A stretch of 64,000 bases of DNA, taken from Acinetobacter calcoaceticus (GTDB taxonomy: Bacteria > Pseudomonadota > Gammaproteobacteria > Pseudomonadales > Moraxellaceae). The DNA lies in the NCBI RefSeq assembly GCF_016508255.1, contig NZ_JADVKT010000006.1, forward strand, positions 62,001 through 126,000, written 5' to 3'. Below, piece by piece: positions 53,411 through 63,900 of the stretch. A program made the translations under genes and the position numbers. Each line of letters opens with the position of its first letter. Position 1 is the first letter of the stretch. The notes under the pieces are model-generated. The model worked only from the letters and a program-made list of their open reading frames with translations. It ran no database searches and was not told the origin of the DNA.

Positions 53411-54334
53411 GTGGTTTTTCAGGTTATTTTACCTATCTTGATATTATTGTTGATGGGCTATGTTTGTGTTCTTATCAAGTTGGTAACGCCTGAACAGATT
53501 AAGGCGCTTAGCGCATTTGTCATTAAAATTTCTTTACCGGCTTTTTTAATTCACTCTTTGGCAAATAAAAATTTACAAGACATTTGGCACCCAGCTTATT
53601 TTATTGCTTATGGCGGCGGTTCCTTAATTTTATTTTTATTAGCTTTTATTCTCTATCGAAAATATTTTAAAAATAGCTTAACCCATAGCGCTGTAATCTC
53701 GATGGGCGCATCGATGTCCAATACAGGATTTATGGGGACCGCTATTTTAACCATGCTGATTGGTAACCATGCTGCAATCTATATTTCTTTAACACTCATT
53801 ATTGAAAATTTATTGATTGTGGCCCTCATGCTTATTTTGGCCGAAGCTGGGTTAAATCAACAACAAAATCTTTTACCGCTTTTAAAACAGACTTTTCTAA
53901 ATTTACTCAAAAATCCTGTCATTATCGCTATTTTGGTTGGGATGGGATGCATTCTTTTAGATGTTCATCTTCCTACGACTCTTGACCAATCCTTAGAGTT
54001 GCTTGGGCGTACAGCTTCACCATTAGCTTTATTTGCGATTGGTGGCAGCTTAGTCGGGATTGGTATTACGAGTGTGAATATACAAAGCATATTGTTGGCT
54101 ACCTTTAAAGTCATCTTAATGCCAACTGTGATTTTTTCACTCTTTTTGATCACCCCAAATGTAAGTCGTGAAATGCTTTATGCAGGAACATTAATTGCTG
54201 CTTTACCGATGCCGATTGCTTTCGGGATTTTTGGGCAAGCGTATGGCTTAAATGAAAAAGCATTAACGCCTTTAATGATTAGTACGATTGTTGGATTTAT
54301 CGGGGTTAGCGGACTTATTGCACTTTGGTGGTAA
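53411..54334 (+). CDS. AEC-family (auxin efflux carrier-like) transporter
   Basis: 307 residues, nearly all in membrane helices (about ten). The start is GTG 53411 with GAGGGTGG just upstream; no suitable ATG exists before the first helix (FQVILPILILLLMGYVCVLIKL). SMGASMSNTGFMGTAIL and the C-terminal AALPMPIAFGIFGQAYGLNEKALTPLMIS are the AEC signatures. Bacterial members move malonate, malate or other small acids. The substrate is unknown. Confidence 0.87.
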   Translation: MVFQVILPILILLLMGYVCVLIKLVTPEQIKALSAFVIKISLPAFLIHSLANKNLQDIWHPAYFIAYGGGSLILFLLAFILYRKYFKNSLTHSAVISMGASMSNTGFMGTAILTMLIGNHAAIYISLTLIIENLLIVALMLILAEAGLNQQQNLLPLLKQTFLNLLKNPVIIAILVGMGCILLDVHLPTTLDQSLELLGRTASPLALFAIGGSLVGIGITSVNIQSILLATFKVILMPTVIFSLFLITPNVSREMLYAGTLIAALPMPIAFGIFGQAYGLNEKALTPLMISTIVGFIGVSGLIALWW

Positions 54335-54340
54335 ATTAAA

Positions 54341-54358
54341 AGCTCCATAGAGGAGCTT
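54341..54358. terminator. Hairpin between convergent genes
   Basis: AAGCTCC / GGAGCTT with a 4-5 base loop between the AEC stop (54334) and the Sel1 stop (54370). No long T tract; on the minus strand TTTTAATTT follows. Confidence 0.5.
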
Positions 54359-54369
54359 CAAACTATTAG

Positions 54370-55194
54370 CTACTGTTTGGGTGCTGGTTGCGTGGGAGCA
54401 TTTGCTGCCTGTTTACTTTTTTCTGCAATAATCTTATCAACTGAAGCTAAAGAGGCTTTAGCGTTGGGAACATTTTGATTGGCAAGTTCAGTAAAAATCT
54501 TTTTGGCCTCAGGCAAATTTTGCGGAATGATATTGCCATTAGCCATCATAGTCGCTAAAACCATAGACGCAGGGGCGTAACCTTTTTGCGCAATTGACTG
54601 TAGGGCTTCTATGCCTTGGCGTTTCATGAGTGGATTTTTATTTTCAACACCTTGGCTAATATCATAGAGCGCTTTTACCTGAATAGCAGGGTAGTTTCCT
54701 TTTCGAATTAAAGGTGCCAGTTTTTGAATAGCAATTTGATGCGACTGAGGTTTTTTCTGAGCAAATAAAATCGTAGCAATTTTTACAGTCGCCTCATCTG
54801 AACCTTGAGCTGAGGCTTTTTGAATATATTGACTAAATTTATTGCTGTCTTTAGCAAGGCCTAATTCACCTGTCTCATAGATTTGAGCGAGTGTATAACT
54901 GGCTTGTGCATACCCTTTATTAGAGGCATCTTCATAATATTTGATAGCTTTAGAAGAGTCTTTTGCTGTCCCTTGACCCATTTGAGTCATATAACCTAAG
55001 TTATAGATGGCCTGAGCATTGCCTGTGTGGGCGAGACGTTGCATTTCTTGAAAAGCAGCAGAATAGTTTTTTGCTGCATAAAGTTGTTCTGCCTGTTTAA
55101 ATGCATCGGTCTTGTCAGTAGCGGCAGTGTTATCTGCTGCAAAAATTGATGCACTTGAAAGGGTGATTAGGCTTGCGATTAGTAATTTTTTCAT
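54370..55194 (-). CDS. Secreted Sel1-repeat protein
   Basis: 274 residues with a signal peptide cleaved after ASIFA. Several Sel1-like repeats lie between about residues 40 and 250: LAHTGNAQAIYNLGYMTQMGQG, ASNKGYAQASYTLAQIYETGELG, KASAQGSDEATVKIA, IAQKGYAPASMVLATMMANG. The tail is Lys/Ala/Pro-rich. A periplasmic protein-protein interaction role is the usual guess for such proteins. No partner is indicated here. AAAAGAA upstream of ATG 55194 is a weak ribosome site. Confidence 0.85.
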   Translation of the reverse strand: MKKLLIASLITLSSASIFAADNTAATDKTDAFKQAEQLYAAKNYSAAFQEMQRLAHTGNAQAIYNLGYMTQMGQGTAKDSSKAIKYYEDASNKGYAQASYTLAQIYETGELGLAKDSNKFSQYIQKASAQGSDEATVKIATILFAQKKPQSHQIAIQKLAPLIRKGNYPAIQVKALYDISQGVENKNPLMKRQGIEALQSIAQKGYAPASMVLATMMANGNIIPQNLPEAKKIFTELANQNVPNAKASLASVDKIIAEKSKQAANAPTQPAPKQ

Positions 55195-55334
55195 TTCTTT
55201 TTAACCTTTTACTTCGTAGCTACATCATTCCGTTGATGCATTAAATAGTTTCAATTTCTCATCATAAATATTGATTGCTGAAAGTAAACAGCCGATTTGT
55301 ATATAAAGCGCTGTACTTTGGGCAAAGTGTGGAA

Positions 55335-55370
55335 AAAAATACCCACTCATGTCAATAAAACAGAGCGGGT
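55335..55370 (-). terminator. dsbC terminator
   Basis: On the minus strand ACCCGCT / AGTGGGT (one G.T pair, loop about 15) followed by ATTTTTTTCC, eight bases after the dsbC stop. Confidence 0.65.
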
Positions 55371-55377
55371 AAGATTC

Positions 55378-56088
55378 TTATTTTACTGACTGTAGCAATG
55401 CTTCAATCTGTTTTGCATCACTTGGTACGCCTGAGATTCTTTGGCCATTTTGCAAGAATAGGGTTGGTGTTCCATCTATATTTAGTTTTTGACCTAAAGC
55501 TATGTTTTTCTGAATTGGAGTTGAACAGTTTTTGCTGGTCGTAGGTAACTTACGGTTAAGCATATAGTTCGTCCAAGCTTCTCCTGGATTTTTTGAGCAC
55601 CAGATTTGATTTGATACTTTTTCTGCATTTGGATGTAGGCTGGTAAGAGGGTAGAGGAAAACATATACCGTAACGTTATCAACCCCAACCATATTTTTTT
55701 CTAGCTGCTGGCAATATGGACAATCAGGATCAGTAAAGATATAGATCGTACGCTCGCCTTTTCCTTTTACATATTTAATGGCTTGATTGAGTGGCAAGCT
55801 TTTAACATCAATCTTCCCTAGCTCAGCAATACGTTCATCTGTCATATTTTTTTGTTGTTTGATATCGACTAAATTACCTACAAAAAAATACTTGGCATCT
55901 TGGTTGGTATAAACAATACGGCCGCTTGTATACACTTCATAAATGCCTTGTACAGGAGATTGGTAAACACCTTTTACAGGCAAATCCGGATAATTTGTCT
56001 TAAGATTTTGTTCAAGTGTTTTAACATCAGCATGAGCAGAACCGAAAAAAGCCAAACTCAACATGAGTGTAGCAAGTTTAGTTTTCAT
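55378..56088 (-). CDS. dsbC: Thiol:disulfide interchange protein DsbC
   Basis: A periplasmic disulfide isomerase of 236 residues from ATG 56088; an ATG at 56136 would put an odd extension before the signal peptide. The signal ends FFGSAHA. The dimerisation domain follows (LEQNLKTNYPDLPVKGVYQSPVQGIYEVYT), then the thioredoxin fold with FTDPDCPYC (Cys123, Cys126). A second cysteine pair (WCSKNPG, KNCSTP) matches the structural disulfide of DsbC. GTPTLFLQNGQRISG carries the cis-proline. Confidence 0.93.
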   Translation of the reverse strand: MKTKLATLMLSLAFFGSAHADVKTLEQNLKTNYPDLPVKGVYQSPVQGIYEVYTSGRIVYTNQDAKYFFVGNLVDIKQQKNMTDERIAELGKIDVKSLPLNQAIKYVKGKGERTIYIFTDPDCPYCQQLEKNMVGVDNVTVYVFLYPLTSLHPNAEKVSNQIWCSKNPGEAWTNYMLNRKLPTTSKNCSTPIQKNIALGQKLNIDGTPTLFLQNGQRISGVPSDAKQIEALLQSVK

Positions 56089-56185
56089 ATTTTTACTCGT
56101 TAATTTCAACATGGTTAATGATGGCATATAAAACATAAAAAATTGATGTTCTAATCTAATGAATTCATTAGTATTTTGTATCTAT

Positions 56186-56217
56186 AAAAAAGCCCGTAAA
56201 GCATTTTACGGGCTTTA
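56186..56217. terminator. Terminator between dsbC upstream region and ygfZ
   Basis: AAAAAAGCCCGTAAA / TTTACGGGCTTT. It serves the minus-strand ygfZ transcript, whose stop is at 56237; the T run on that strand is TTTTTT. Confidence 0.85.
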
Positions 56218-56236
56218 AATGTGTCAAATATAATAA

Positions 56237-56959
56237 TTATTGTGGTCTTGCGACATCGCCACTTAAGGCTTCTGGTAACTCAAGAACTTGAAGTCCTAGC
56301 TCTGTTAAAGCGGCAGGCTTTGCAACTACTAATGCGATGTATCCATTATTTGTTTGAGCACTATTTACGACTTCTATATCATTGTGCAGTTGAGTTGCTG
56401 AAGCAGGTGCTTCGCCTGTGCCTTGCACTAGGTGTAACCAGTGTTTCGGTTTTGCTTTAAACCAAAGACGCGCCACAATTTCTTGACCTAGGTAACAACC
56501 TTTATCGTAATTGACACCTTCACGTTGATGTAAACGCAATTCCTGTGGTTGGAACTCATGTTCAGTTGCTTGAGTAATCCATGCTTGGCCAGTCATAATG
56601 GCTTGCTTTTGCCATTCAGAAATATCAGTTTCTAGTGCAGAGAACTCAGTCTGATGACCGACAACTTTTGGAAAAGCAGGGCCTTGTTCACTCAAGGTCA
56701 TTTTTGAAAAAGCACCAAATTTTTTAATATGTTTGGCAAACTCTTCGGCTTGATCTTGAGCAACTACAATTTCAAAACTTTCACCATTAATTTTTTTCAG
56801 CCATAACCCAAAGTGAATACGACCTTTAAGATCACAAATGGCTGTATAGCGAGTTTCATTTTCAGCTAAACGTTCAGTATCTACAGTAACTTGGCCTTGT
56901 AAAAACTTTTGTGCATCTACACCGTTTAATGCGTATGAGGAGAAAGCGAGCAGACTCAT
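56237..56959 (-). CDS. ygfZ: Folate-binding Fe-S cluster repair protein YgfZ
   Basis: A GcvT-like folate-binding protein that supports certain Fe-S enzymes such as MiaB. It has 240 residues from ATG 56959; a TTG at 56977 is less likely. The signature K-G-C-Y-x-G-Q-E is present as DKGCYLGQEIVARLWF. Early FLQGQVTVD and ICDLKGRIHFGLWLKK fit the family. The protein is shorter than E. coli YgfZ (326). It lies alone here without sdhE. Confidence 0.9.
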   Translation of the reverse strand: MSLLAFSSYALNGVDAQKFLQGQVTVDTERLAENETRYTAICDLKGRIHFGLWLKKINGESFEIVVAQDQAEEFAKHIKKFGAFSKMTLSEQGPAFPKVVGHQTEFSALETDISEWQKQAIMTGQAWITQATEHEFQPQELRLHQREGVNYDKGCYLGQEIVARLWFKAKPKHWLHLVQGTGEAPASATQLHNDIEVVNSAQTNNGYIALVVAKPAALTELGLQVLELPEALSGDVARPQ

Positions 56960-57176
56960 GATTAATCTCAAATTCAATATGTTTCTTTATGATTGCTGAC
57001 TATTTTGCTCCATTTTTACTAAAAAATCAGCCATAGTTTTCGTAATTTGATTTTGCGTAAAACATAACTTTTTTGTTTAAGAAAACACCAAAAATATACG
57101 TTCGGATGGATCTGAAGGTTTAAGCTAATAAACATAATTTAGATAACTTAAATGGAATTAAAATAAGGAGAAGATG

Positions 57177-57626
57177 ATGGCAACAGGAACAGTAAAATTT
57201 CATCGCGTGTTTAAAGCACCAGCCGAGCGAGTTTATCGCGCTTTTATCGATCCAGATGCTTTAGTAAAGTGGTTACCACCTCATGGCTTTACTGCAAAGA
57301 TCCATAGTTTTGATGCAAATATTGGTGGCTCATACAAAATGAGTTTTACCAATTTTTCGACAGGTTCAACACACGCATTTGGTGGAACATACGTTGAGTT
57401 AGTTCCCAATGAATTAATTCGCTATAACGACCAATTCGACGATCCAAATTTGCCGGGAACCATGCAAGTCACTATTACATTAAAGACTGTATTGGTAGGT
57501 ACAGAGGTCCACATTATTCAAGAAGGAATACCTGAAGCTATTCCCGCGGAAGCATGCTATTTGGGGTGGCAAGAGTCTTTGTCATTATTGACGCTATTGG
57601 TCGAAGCCGCTATTCCAGATCAGTAA
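57177..57626 (+). CDS. SRPBCC / AHSA1-like protein
   Basis: 149 residues from ATG 57177, with AAGGAG six bases upstream; ATG 57174 is too close. The START/Bet v1-like fold is shown by VFKAPAERVYRAFIDPDALVKWLPPHGFTA, GGSYKMSFTNFSTG and GWQESLSLLTLLVEAAI. Proteins of this group bind hydrophobic ligands or Hsp90 in eukaryotes; bacterial roles are mostly unknown. Single gene with its own terminator. Confidence 0.87.
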   Translation: MATGTVKFHRVFKAPAERVYRAFIDPDALVKWLPPHGFTAKIHSFDANIGGSYKMSFTNFSTGSTHAFGGTYVELVPNELIRYNDQFDDPNLPGTMQVTITLKTVLVGTEVHIIQEGIPEAIPAEACYLGWQESLSLLTLLVEAAIPDQ

Positions 57627-57657
57627 TGAGCTTGTTAAATTTGATTAACTTCATTGA

Positions 57658-57687
57658 AAGTGAGTAGAGAAAAAACTACTCACTTTT
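57658..57687 (+). terminator. Terminator after the SRPBCC gene
   Basis: AAAGTGAGTAG / CTACTCACTTTTT with an 8-base loop, 31 bases after the stop. Confidence 0.88.
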
Positions 57688-57773
57688 TCTTTTTTAATAA
57701 CGAATGAAAAAGAACAAAATATTGAATGATCTTATAAAGCTCAAATTATTAGGCTCTTTAGTGAGAAAAAGTG

Positions 57774-58133
57774 ATGGATATTCAAATTAAAAGAATTTAT
57801 GAAAATGCTGACCCGAGTGACGGAAAACGAATTTTAGTTGATCGGCTATGGAGTAGGGGGATTAGTAAGGAAAATGCTCATTTAGATTTATGGCTCAAAG
57901 AAATAGCTCCTTCAACTGAACTTCGAAAGTGGTTTCATGCAGTGTTGTCTGAACAACATTGGCTCGAATTTAAACAACGTTATTTGCAAGAGTTAAAGAC
58001 CAATCTGGCAGTGAAGGAGTTATGCGATATTGCTCTAAGTGAGAAAGTCACACTTTTATATTCAGCAAAAGACTCGGAACGAAATCATGCAATAATTTTG
58101 AAAGAATATTTGTTGAACAATAAATTAAAGTGA
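57774..58133 (+). CDS. DUF488 family protein
   Basis: 119 residues from ATG 57774; the preceding GTG at 57771 is an alternative. The signature KRIYENADPSDGKRILVDRLWSRGISKENAHLDLWLKEIAPSTELRKWF is diagnostic of DUF488 (YeaO-like). The later VTLLYSAKDSERNHAIILKEYL is also conserved. The family is predicted to be an alpha/beta nucleic-acid or nucleotide-related fold without proven function. Confidence 0.9.
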   Translation: MDIQIKRIYENADPSDGKRILVDRLWSRGISKENAHLDLWLKEIAPSTELRKWFHAVLSEQHWLEFKQRYLQELKTNLAVKELCDIALSEKVTLLYSAKDSERNHAIILKEYLLNNKLK

Positions 58134-58224
58134 ATATATAAATTTTTTTTTGGTAAAAGTCTCTTATTTAAAACTTTAAAAAATGAGTCATATCTCGCAT
58201 AATATACTTTTTGAGATTTTTTTC

Positions 58225-58569
58225 ATGTCTTTGCCAAATTGTCCAAAATGCCAATCAGAATATACCTACCAAGATGGCGACTTATTAATTTGTCCTGAGT
58301 GCTCAAATGAGTGGAAAGAAGGAGAAGCGTCGCTTACTGAAGAACAAGAAATTATTAAAGATGCAAACGGTAATGTCTTAGAAGATGGTGACAGTGTAAC
58401 TGTCATTAAAGACTTAAAAATTAAAGGTTCATCTTCAGTGGTAAAAGTAGGTACGAAAGTAAAAACGATTCGTTTAGTTCCAGATGCAAGTGATGGCCAC
58501 AATATCGATTGTAAAATCGACGGCATCGGTCAGATGAAATTAAAATCTGAATTTGTAAAAAAAGCTTAA
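58225..58569 (+). CDS. yjdM: Zinc-ribbon protein YjdM (PhnA family)
   Basis: 114 residues from ATG 58225, the usual length; a longer frame from 58183 adds an unrelated 14 residues. The N-terminal zinc ribbon is [28 protein letters not shown] (two CxxC pairs), followed by the compact C-terminal domain with [20 protein letters not shown] and [10 protein letters not shown]. The old name alkylphosphonate uptake protein PhnA is not supported by function. Role unknown. Confidence 0.93.
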   Translation: MSLPNCPKCQSEYTYQDGDLLICPECSNEWKEGEASLTEEQEIIKDANGNVLEDGDSVTVIKDLKIKGSSSVVKVGTKVKTIRLVPDASDGHNIDCKIDGIGQMKLKSEFVKKA

Positions 58570-58592
58570 ATTGTTAATTTTAATTACATTTT

Positions 58593-58624
58593 GATAGGGA
58601 TATATGTCTATATCTCTATCTTTT
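58593..58624 (+). terminator. Terminator after yjdM
   Basis: GATAGGGATATA / TATATCTCTATC (12 bp with one G.T) around TGTC, then TTTT. Confidence 0.65.
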
Positions 58625-58780
58625 AAATTCCTAACATCATTATAATTTTATTACGAAAAAGTATAAAAAATGGTCTATTCAAAGAATGATTGCCCCTTTA
58701 TATTGTCATAAATAACAAATAACTTTCGTCCAGAATAATAACGAAAGTCATACTCACACCAACAAAAAAATGAGGTTTTC

Positions 58781-59122
58781 ATGGCAGGATGGTACGAAAT
58801 TTCAAAAGCGAGTGATGGGCAATACCGCTTTATTTTAAAGGCAGGCAATGGTGAACCTATTTTAAATAGTGAGCTATATAAGGCAAAAGCCTCTGCTGTA
58901 AATGGTATTGAATCAATTCAAAAAAATAGTGGTGATGACGCACGATATGAGCGTTTAACAGCAAAGAATGGTAAACCTTATTTCAATTTAAAAGCTGCAA
59001 ATCATCAAATTATTGGAACCAGCCAGCTCTATGCGAGTGAAGCTTCAAGAGATAAAGGAATCGAGTCTGTTAAAACCAATGGTTCATCGACGTCCATCAA
59101 GGACTTAACAGTTCAGGCATAA
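58781..59122 (+). CDS. yegP: YegP-like protein, two DUF1508 repeats
   Basis: 113 residues made of two tandem DUF1508 units. The first is GWYEISKASDGQYRFILKAGNGEPILNSELYKAKASAVNGIESIQ and the second ARYERLTAKNGKPYFNLKAANHQIIGTSQLYASEASRDKGIESV. The family is a small beta-alpha protein of unknown function found in many bacteria. GAGG upstream of ATG 58781 is a fair ribosome site. Single gene. Confidence 0.93.
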   Translation: MAGWYEISKASDGQYRFILKAGNGEPILNSELYKAKASAVNGIESIQKNSGDDARYERLTAKNGKPYFNLKAANHQIIGTSQLYASEASRDKGIESVKTNGSSTSIKDLTVQA

Positions 59123-59131
59123 AATCGAGAT

Positions 59132-59165
59132 AAAAAAAAGCAGCTTCTAAAAGCTGCTTTTTTTA
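59132..59165. terminator. Bidirectional terminator between yegP and proS
   Basis: AAAAAAAAGCAGCTT / AAGCTGCTTTTTTT around CTAA, lying between the two convergent stops (59122 and 59171). Confidence 0.92.
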
Positions 59166-59170
59166 TTTAA

Positions 59171-60886
59171 TTAATGCGCTAATTTAGCTAAAAGTTCTTC
59201 TTTGGTTAGATTGCTCGCTTCAGCATCGCGACGGCCTTTATATTCAAAAGTACCCGCATCAAGACCTTTTTCACCAATCACAATACGGTGTGGAATGCCC
59301 ATCAACTCAAGGTCAGAGAACTTAACGCCCGGACGTTCGTTACGGTCATCAAGCAACACATCAAAACCTTGAGCTTGAAGTTCTGCATATAGTGCTTCTG
59401 CTGCTTCAAGTGTACGTGGCGATTTGTGCGCATTCATTGGAACAATTGCAACTTCAAAAGGTGCAATGGCTTGTGGCCACATAATACCTTTGTCATCGTA
59501 GTTTTGTTCAATTGCAGCGGCAACAACACGTGTTACCCCAATACCGTAGCATCCCATAGTTACTGTAAATGGTTTGCCATCTTCACCTAGAACTTTACAG
59601 CCTAAAGCTTCTGAGTATTTAGTACCAAGCTGGAAAATATGACCTACTTCAATACCGCGTTTAATTTGTAGTGTGCCTTTACCGTCTGGAGATGGGTCGC
59701 CTTCAACCACATTACGCAAATCAAAAACTTCTGTAATTTGCGCATCACGTTCCCAGTTTACGCCAACAGCATGTTTGTCTACTTCGTTTGCGCCAGCAAC
59801 GAAGTCAGAAAGAACAGAAGCAGCGCGGTCAACAATTACAGTTAAGCCTTTTTCGACTAAACCTTGTGGACCTGTAAAGCCAGCAGTTAAACCAAATGTT
59901 TGAAGTTGTTCTTCAGTTGCAAAAGTAAGAGGGGCAGCCACTAAAGGATGCTTCTCAGCTTTAATTTCATTAAGTTCGTGGTCACCACGTACAAATAGAG
60001 CAACGACAGGAACCTGACCTTTTTCGTCAGCAACACCTTGAACCAATAATGCTTTAACAGATTGCTTAGGATCAGCATTTAAGAACTGACATACATCATC
60101 AATCGTTTTCTGGTTTGGTGTTTCAACCAATTTAAATTCTTGTGCAGGTGCCGCACGTTCACCAACTAAAACAGCCTCAGCCATTTCAACGTTTGCTGCA
60201 TAATCAGATTCAGTTGAAAATGCGATGTCATCTTCACCACTTGCAGCCAATACATGGAACTCGTGTGAAGCTGAACCACCAATAGAGCCTGTATCTGCTT
60301 GTACGGGACGGAAGTCTAAGCCTAAGCGAGTGAAAATACGGCTATAAGTGTCATACATCACGTCATAAGTTTCTTGTAACGACTCTTGAGTTGCATGGAA
60401 AGAATAAGCGTCTTTCATGATGAACTCACGTGAACGCATTACACCAAAACGTGGACGAATTTCATCACGGAATTTAGTCTGAATTTGATAGAAGTTTACA
60501 GGAAGCTGCTTATAACTTTTGAGTTCGTTACGCGCCATATCTGTAATAACTTCTTCATGTGTTGGCCCAAGTACAAATGGGTTCATATGACGATCTTTAA
60601 AGCGTAATAATTCAGGACCATATTGTTCATATCGACCCGATTCTTCCCAAAGACTTGCGGGTTGAGTCACGGGCATGAATACTTCCATTGCACCTGAATG
60701 GTTCATTTCTTCACGAACAATCGCATCTACTTTTTTAAGCACACGTGTTCCCATCGGCAGCCATGTATATAAACCAGATGCCAATTTACGAATCATCCCC
60801 GCACGTAACATGAGCTGGTGTGAAATCACTTCAGCATCATTTGGGGTTTCTCTCAACGTTGCAAATAAAAAGCGGCTTGCGCGCAT
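59171..60886 (-). CDS. proS: Prolyl-tRNA synthetase
   Basis: Charges tRNA-Pro. It has 571 residues, the length of the bacterial editing type. Class II motifs: [19 protein letters not shown] at the start, then [41 protein letters not shown] (motif 2) and [17 protein letters not shown] (motif 3). The inserted editing domain lies between about 220 and 400 ([22 protein letters not shown]). The anticodon-binding domain is at the C-terminus ([30 protein letters not shown]). The next gene upstream is the RND permease, 58 bases away. Confidence 0.97.
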   Translation of the reverse strand: MRASRFLFATLRETPNDAEVISHQLMLRAGMIRKLASGLYTWLPMGTRVLKKVDAIVREEMNHSGAMEVFMPVTQPASLWEESGRYEQYGPELLRFKDRHMNPFVLGPTHEEVITDMARNELKSYKQLPVNFYQIQTKFRDEIRPRFGVMRSREFIMKDAYSFHATQESLQETYDVMYDTYSRIFTRLGLDFRPVQADTGSIGGSASHEFHVLAASGEDDIAFSTESDYAANVEMAEAVLVGERAAPAQEFKLVETPNQKTIDDVCQFLNADPKQSVKALLVQGVADEKGQVPVVALFVRGDHELNEIKAEKHPLVAAPLTFATEEQLQTFGLTAGFTGPQGLVEKGLTVIVDRAASVLSDFVAGANEVDKHAVGVNWERDAQITEVFDLRNVVEGDPSPDGKGTLQIKRGIEVGHIFQLGTKYSEALGCKVLGEDGKPFTVTMGCYGIGVTRVVAAAIEQNYDDKGIMWPQAIAPFEVAIVPMNAHKSPRTLEAAEALYAELQAQGFDVLLDDRNERPGVKFSDLELMGIPHRIVIGEKGLDAGTFEYKGRRDAEASNLTKEELLAKLAH

Positions 60887-60944
60887 GGAAAAAGTCCTAA
60901 AAGTTAAGCGTTGTAAAAACGCAGATTATACGATAATCGCTGCA

Positions 60945-63900
60945 TTATGACATGAATCGTCGAGTTTGACGCAGCATAAAGTTTTTCAAGTCATCTAGAT
61001 AAGTGAAAATGACGGGTACAACCACAAGAGTCAACAGGGTAGAGGTAATTACGCCACCAATTACAGCGTGAGCCATTGGTGCGCTTTGCTCACCGCCTTC
61101 ACCAAGGCCTAAAGCTAAAGGAACCATGCCCATTACCATGGCGCTTGTCGTCATTAAAATTGGACGTAAACGGGTTTTGCCTGCCTGTAAAATAGCATCA
61201 TAACGGCTCTCCCCATGTTCCATGGCCTTTTTAATAAAATCGATGAGCAAAATTGCGTTTTTGGTGACTAATCCCATCAACATAATAATGCCGATAATCG
61301 AAAATAAATTTAGGGTACTCTTGAACAAGAAGAGGGCGAGGAAGACCCCAATTAAAGATAATGGTAAAGATGCCATAATCGCAGCAGGGTGAATAAAACT
61401 ATTAAACTGAGAACCTAAAACAATATAGATAAATACAATAGAAAGAGTGATTGCAGTTAATGCATATCCCGCCGATTCGGCCATATCTGCATTGGCACCT
61501 TGGGTATTGAAGCTATAACCAGCAGGCAATTTAAAGGCTTTTTGCATTTTATCAATATCTTTACCGATATCCCCACTTGGACGTCCTGATGTATTTGCTT
61601 GGATGAGTACTTCACGCTCAAGATCGCGTCGGTTAATTTGTGATGCGCCAAGTTTTTCTTCAGTAGTTGCTACCGCACTTAATGGAACTAATATCGGTTT
61701 TCCATTTGCACTGGTTTTGTTTGAATTGAGATATAGGTTTTGCACATCTTGTGGAAGCATGCGTTTGTTTTCATTTAATCGAATATTAACATCATACGTT
61801 TCGCCGTCTCGATCTTCCCAAGTTGTTACATTATCACCTGCAATTAATGGACGAATTGCATTAGCGATTTGAGAAACAGACAAGCCTAAATCACTTGCCA
61901 GTATGCGATTAATATGAACACCTAAAGTTGGTTTTGGTTCTTTTAATGAGCTTTCTAAATCAACCACACCTTTAATTTTACCCATTTCAGTCATAAATCG
62001 ATTTGAAATTTTTTGAAGTTCATTCAGGTCAGTTCCTTTAATCGAAATCATGATTGGCTTTTGACCACCAGAAACGGAATCTTGAGAGGCAGCGACAGAG
62101 GTAACATGAATTCCTGCTACGGTTTGCAAACGATCACGGAATTCATTGTTCAGTGTCGTCAGATCTGAACTGCGCTGTTGTTTCGGTTTTAAGGTCACGC
62201 CTAAACCCGCATGGTTTTTACCAGACTCTATTCCGCTGTTTACTACACCATAAGTAGAAACAACATCAGGAAATTGCCTGATAATTTGATCAACTTGATG
62301 CAGCTTGGCTTGCGTATATTCTAAAGAAGCATCGACAGGAGTCTCGAACTGAATACGAATTTCGCCTTTATCTGGTGTCGGTACAAATTCGGTTCCAATC
62401 AGTGTCGATAAACCTAAGGCCGCGAATAATGAAGCCACTGCAATAATGACTGTAATAAAGCGGAAGCGTAGCGCGAGCTTTAATAGCTTTTCATAAATAT
62501 GCGTAAGACCATCTAATAAATTAGAAATATAATTAAAGAAGTGTTGCAGCCGACTCTCTTTTTTCTTTATAGGATCTTTCCAGTGAGCAGATAGCATTGG
62601 ATCGAGCGTAAAACTAATAAACATTGAAATGAGAACAGCTGTACTTACGGTTACACCAAATTGATAAAAGAAACGCCCAATTAGTCCGCCCATAAAGGCA
62701 ACAGGTAGAAATACGGCCACAATGGTGAGTGTGGTTGCGAGTACCGCTAAACCAATTTCTTTCGTGCCTTCTAAGGCAGCAGTAACATGATCTTTGCCAA
62801 GCTCGGTATGCCTAACAATATTTTCTCGAACGACAATCGCATCATCAATTAATAAACCAATACTGAGCGATAAGGCCAATAGTGTCATCATATTAATGCT
62901 GAATCCAAAAGCCCAGATGAACGTTAAGGTTCCTAGCAAAGTAATTGGTAAGGTTAAGCCTGTAATGACTGTAGATCGAAAAGAGCCTAAAAATAATAGA
63001 ACAATTAAAACTGCTAAGGCAGCACCTTCAATAATGGTGCGGGTAACATCTTTAATTGAAGCACGAATTCCTTTAGAACTGTCCGCCACAACTTTGTAAT
63101 TTAGGCCCGCTGGCATTTGAGCTTTTAATTTCTCTAAAGTTTGGTAGGTTTTATCGACGACCTGAATTACATTGGCATCGGAACTTTTTAAAATATCAAT
63201 AGAGACCGCTGTTCTTCCATTATAAAATGCACTTGATTGTAGCTCGGCTTGAGTATCTTCAACGCTTGCAACTTGTTTTAGAAAAATGGGTGAGCCATTT
63301 TTATTCGCAATGATCAAATCACCAAACCCAAAAGGATGAATGACCTTTGATTGAATCTGTACAACCAGTTCAGAATTCTTTTGTTGTAAGGTTCCGGCTG
63401 GAACTTCAATATTTTCATTTTTTAGAGTGTTAATGACCTGATCAATTCCTACACCATAGCTTTGCAATTGTTCAGGATGAATTTTAATACGGATTTGACG
63501 TTTAGCATCACCTAATAAATTGACGTTGCCCACACCGGAAACGGTTTTAAGCTGAGGCACAACCCGTTTATCTACATAGGAACTTAATTTAGCCAAACTC
63601 ATACTACTGGATTCAAATACCACTGACATGATCGGGCTAGATGAAGGATCGTAGCGTTGTACAATCGGCGCATCAATTTCATCACGGAATTGGGCAGTAA
63701 TTGGAGCAATTTTGTCGCGAACATCTTGTGCGGCAATCGCTGACGAGGTATCAAGATTAAACTCGGCTACAATCATGGAAAACCCTTCACTCGAACGTGA
63801 AGTGATTTGTTTAATGCCAGAAATCGTATTAATTTGGTCTTCAAGTTTTTTTGTAATATCAGACTCAACAGCTTCAGGCGAAGCACCAGCATATTGTGTA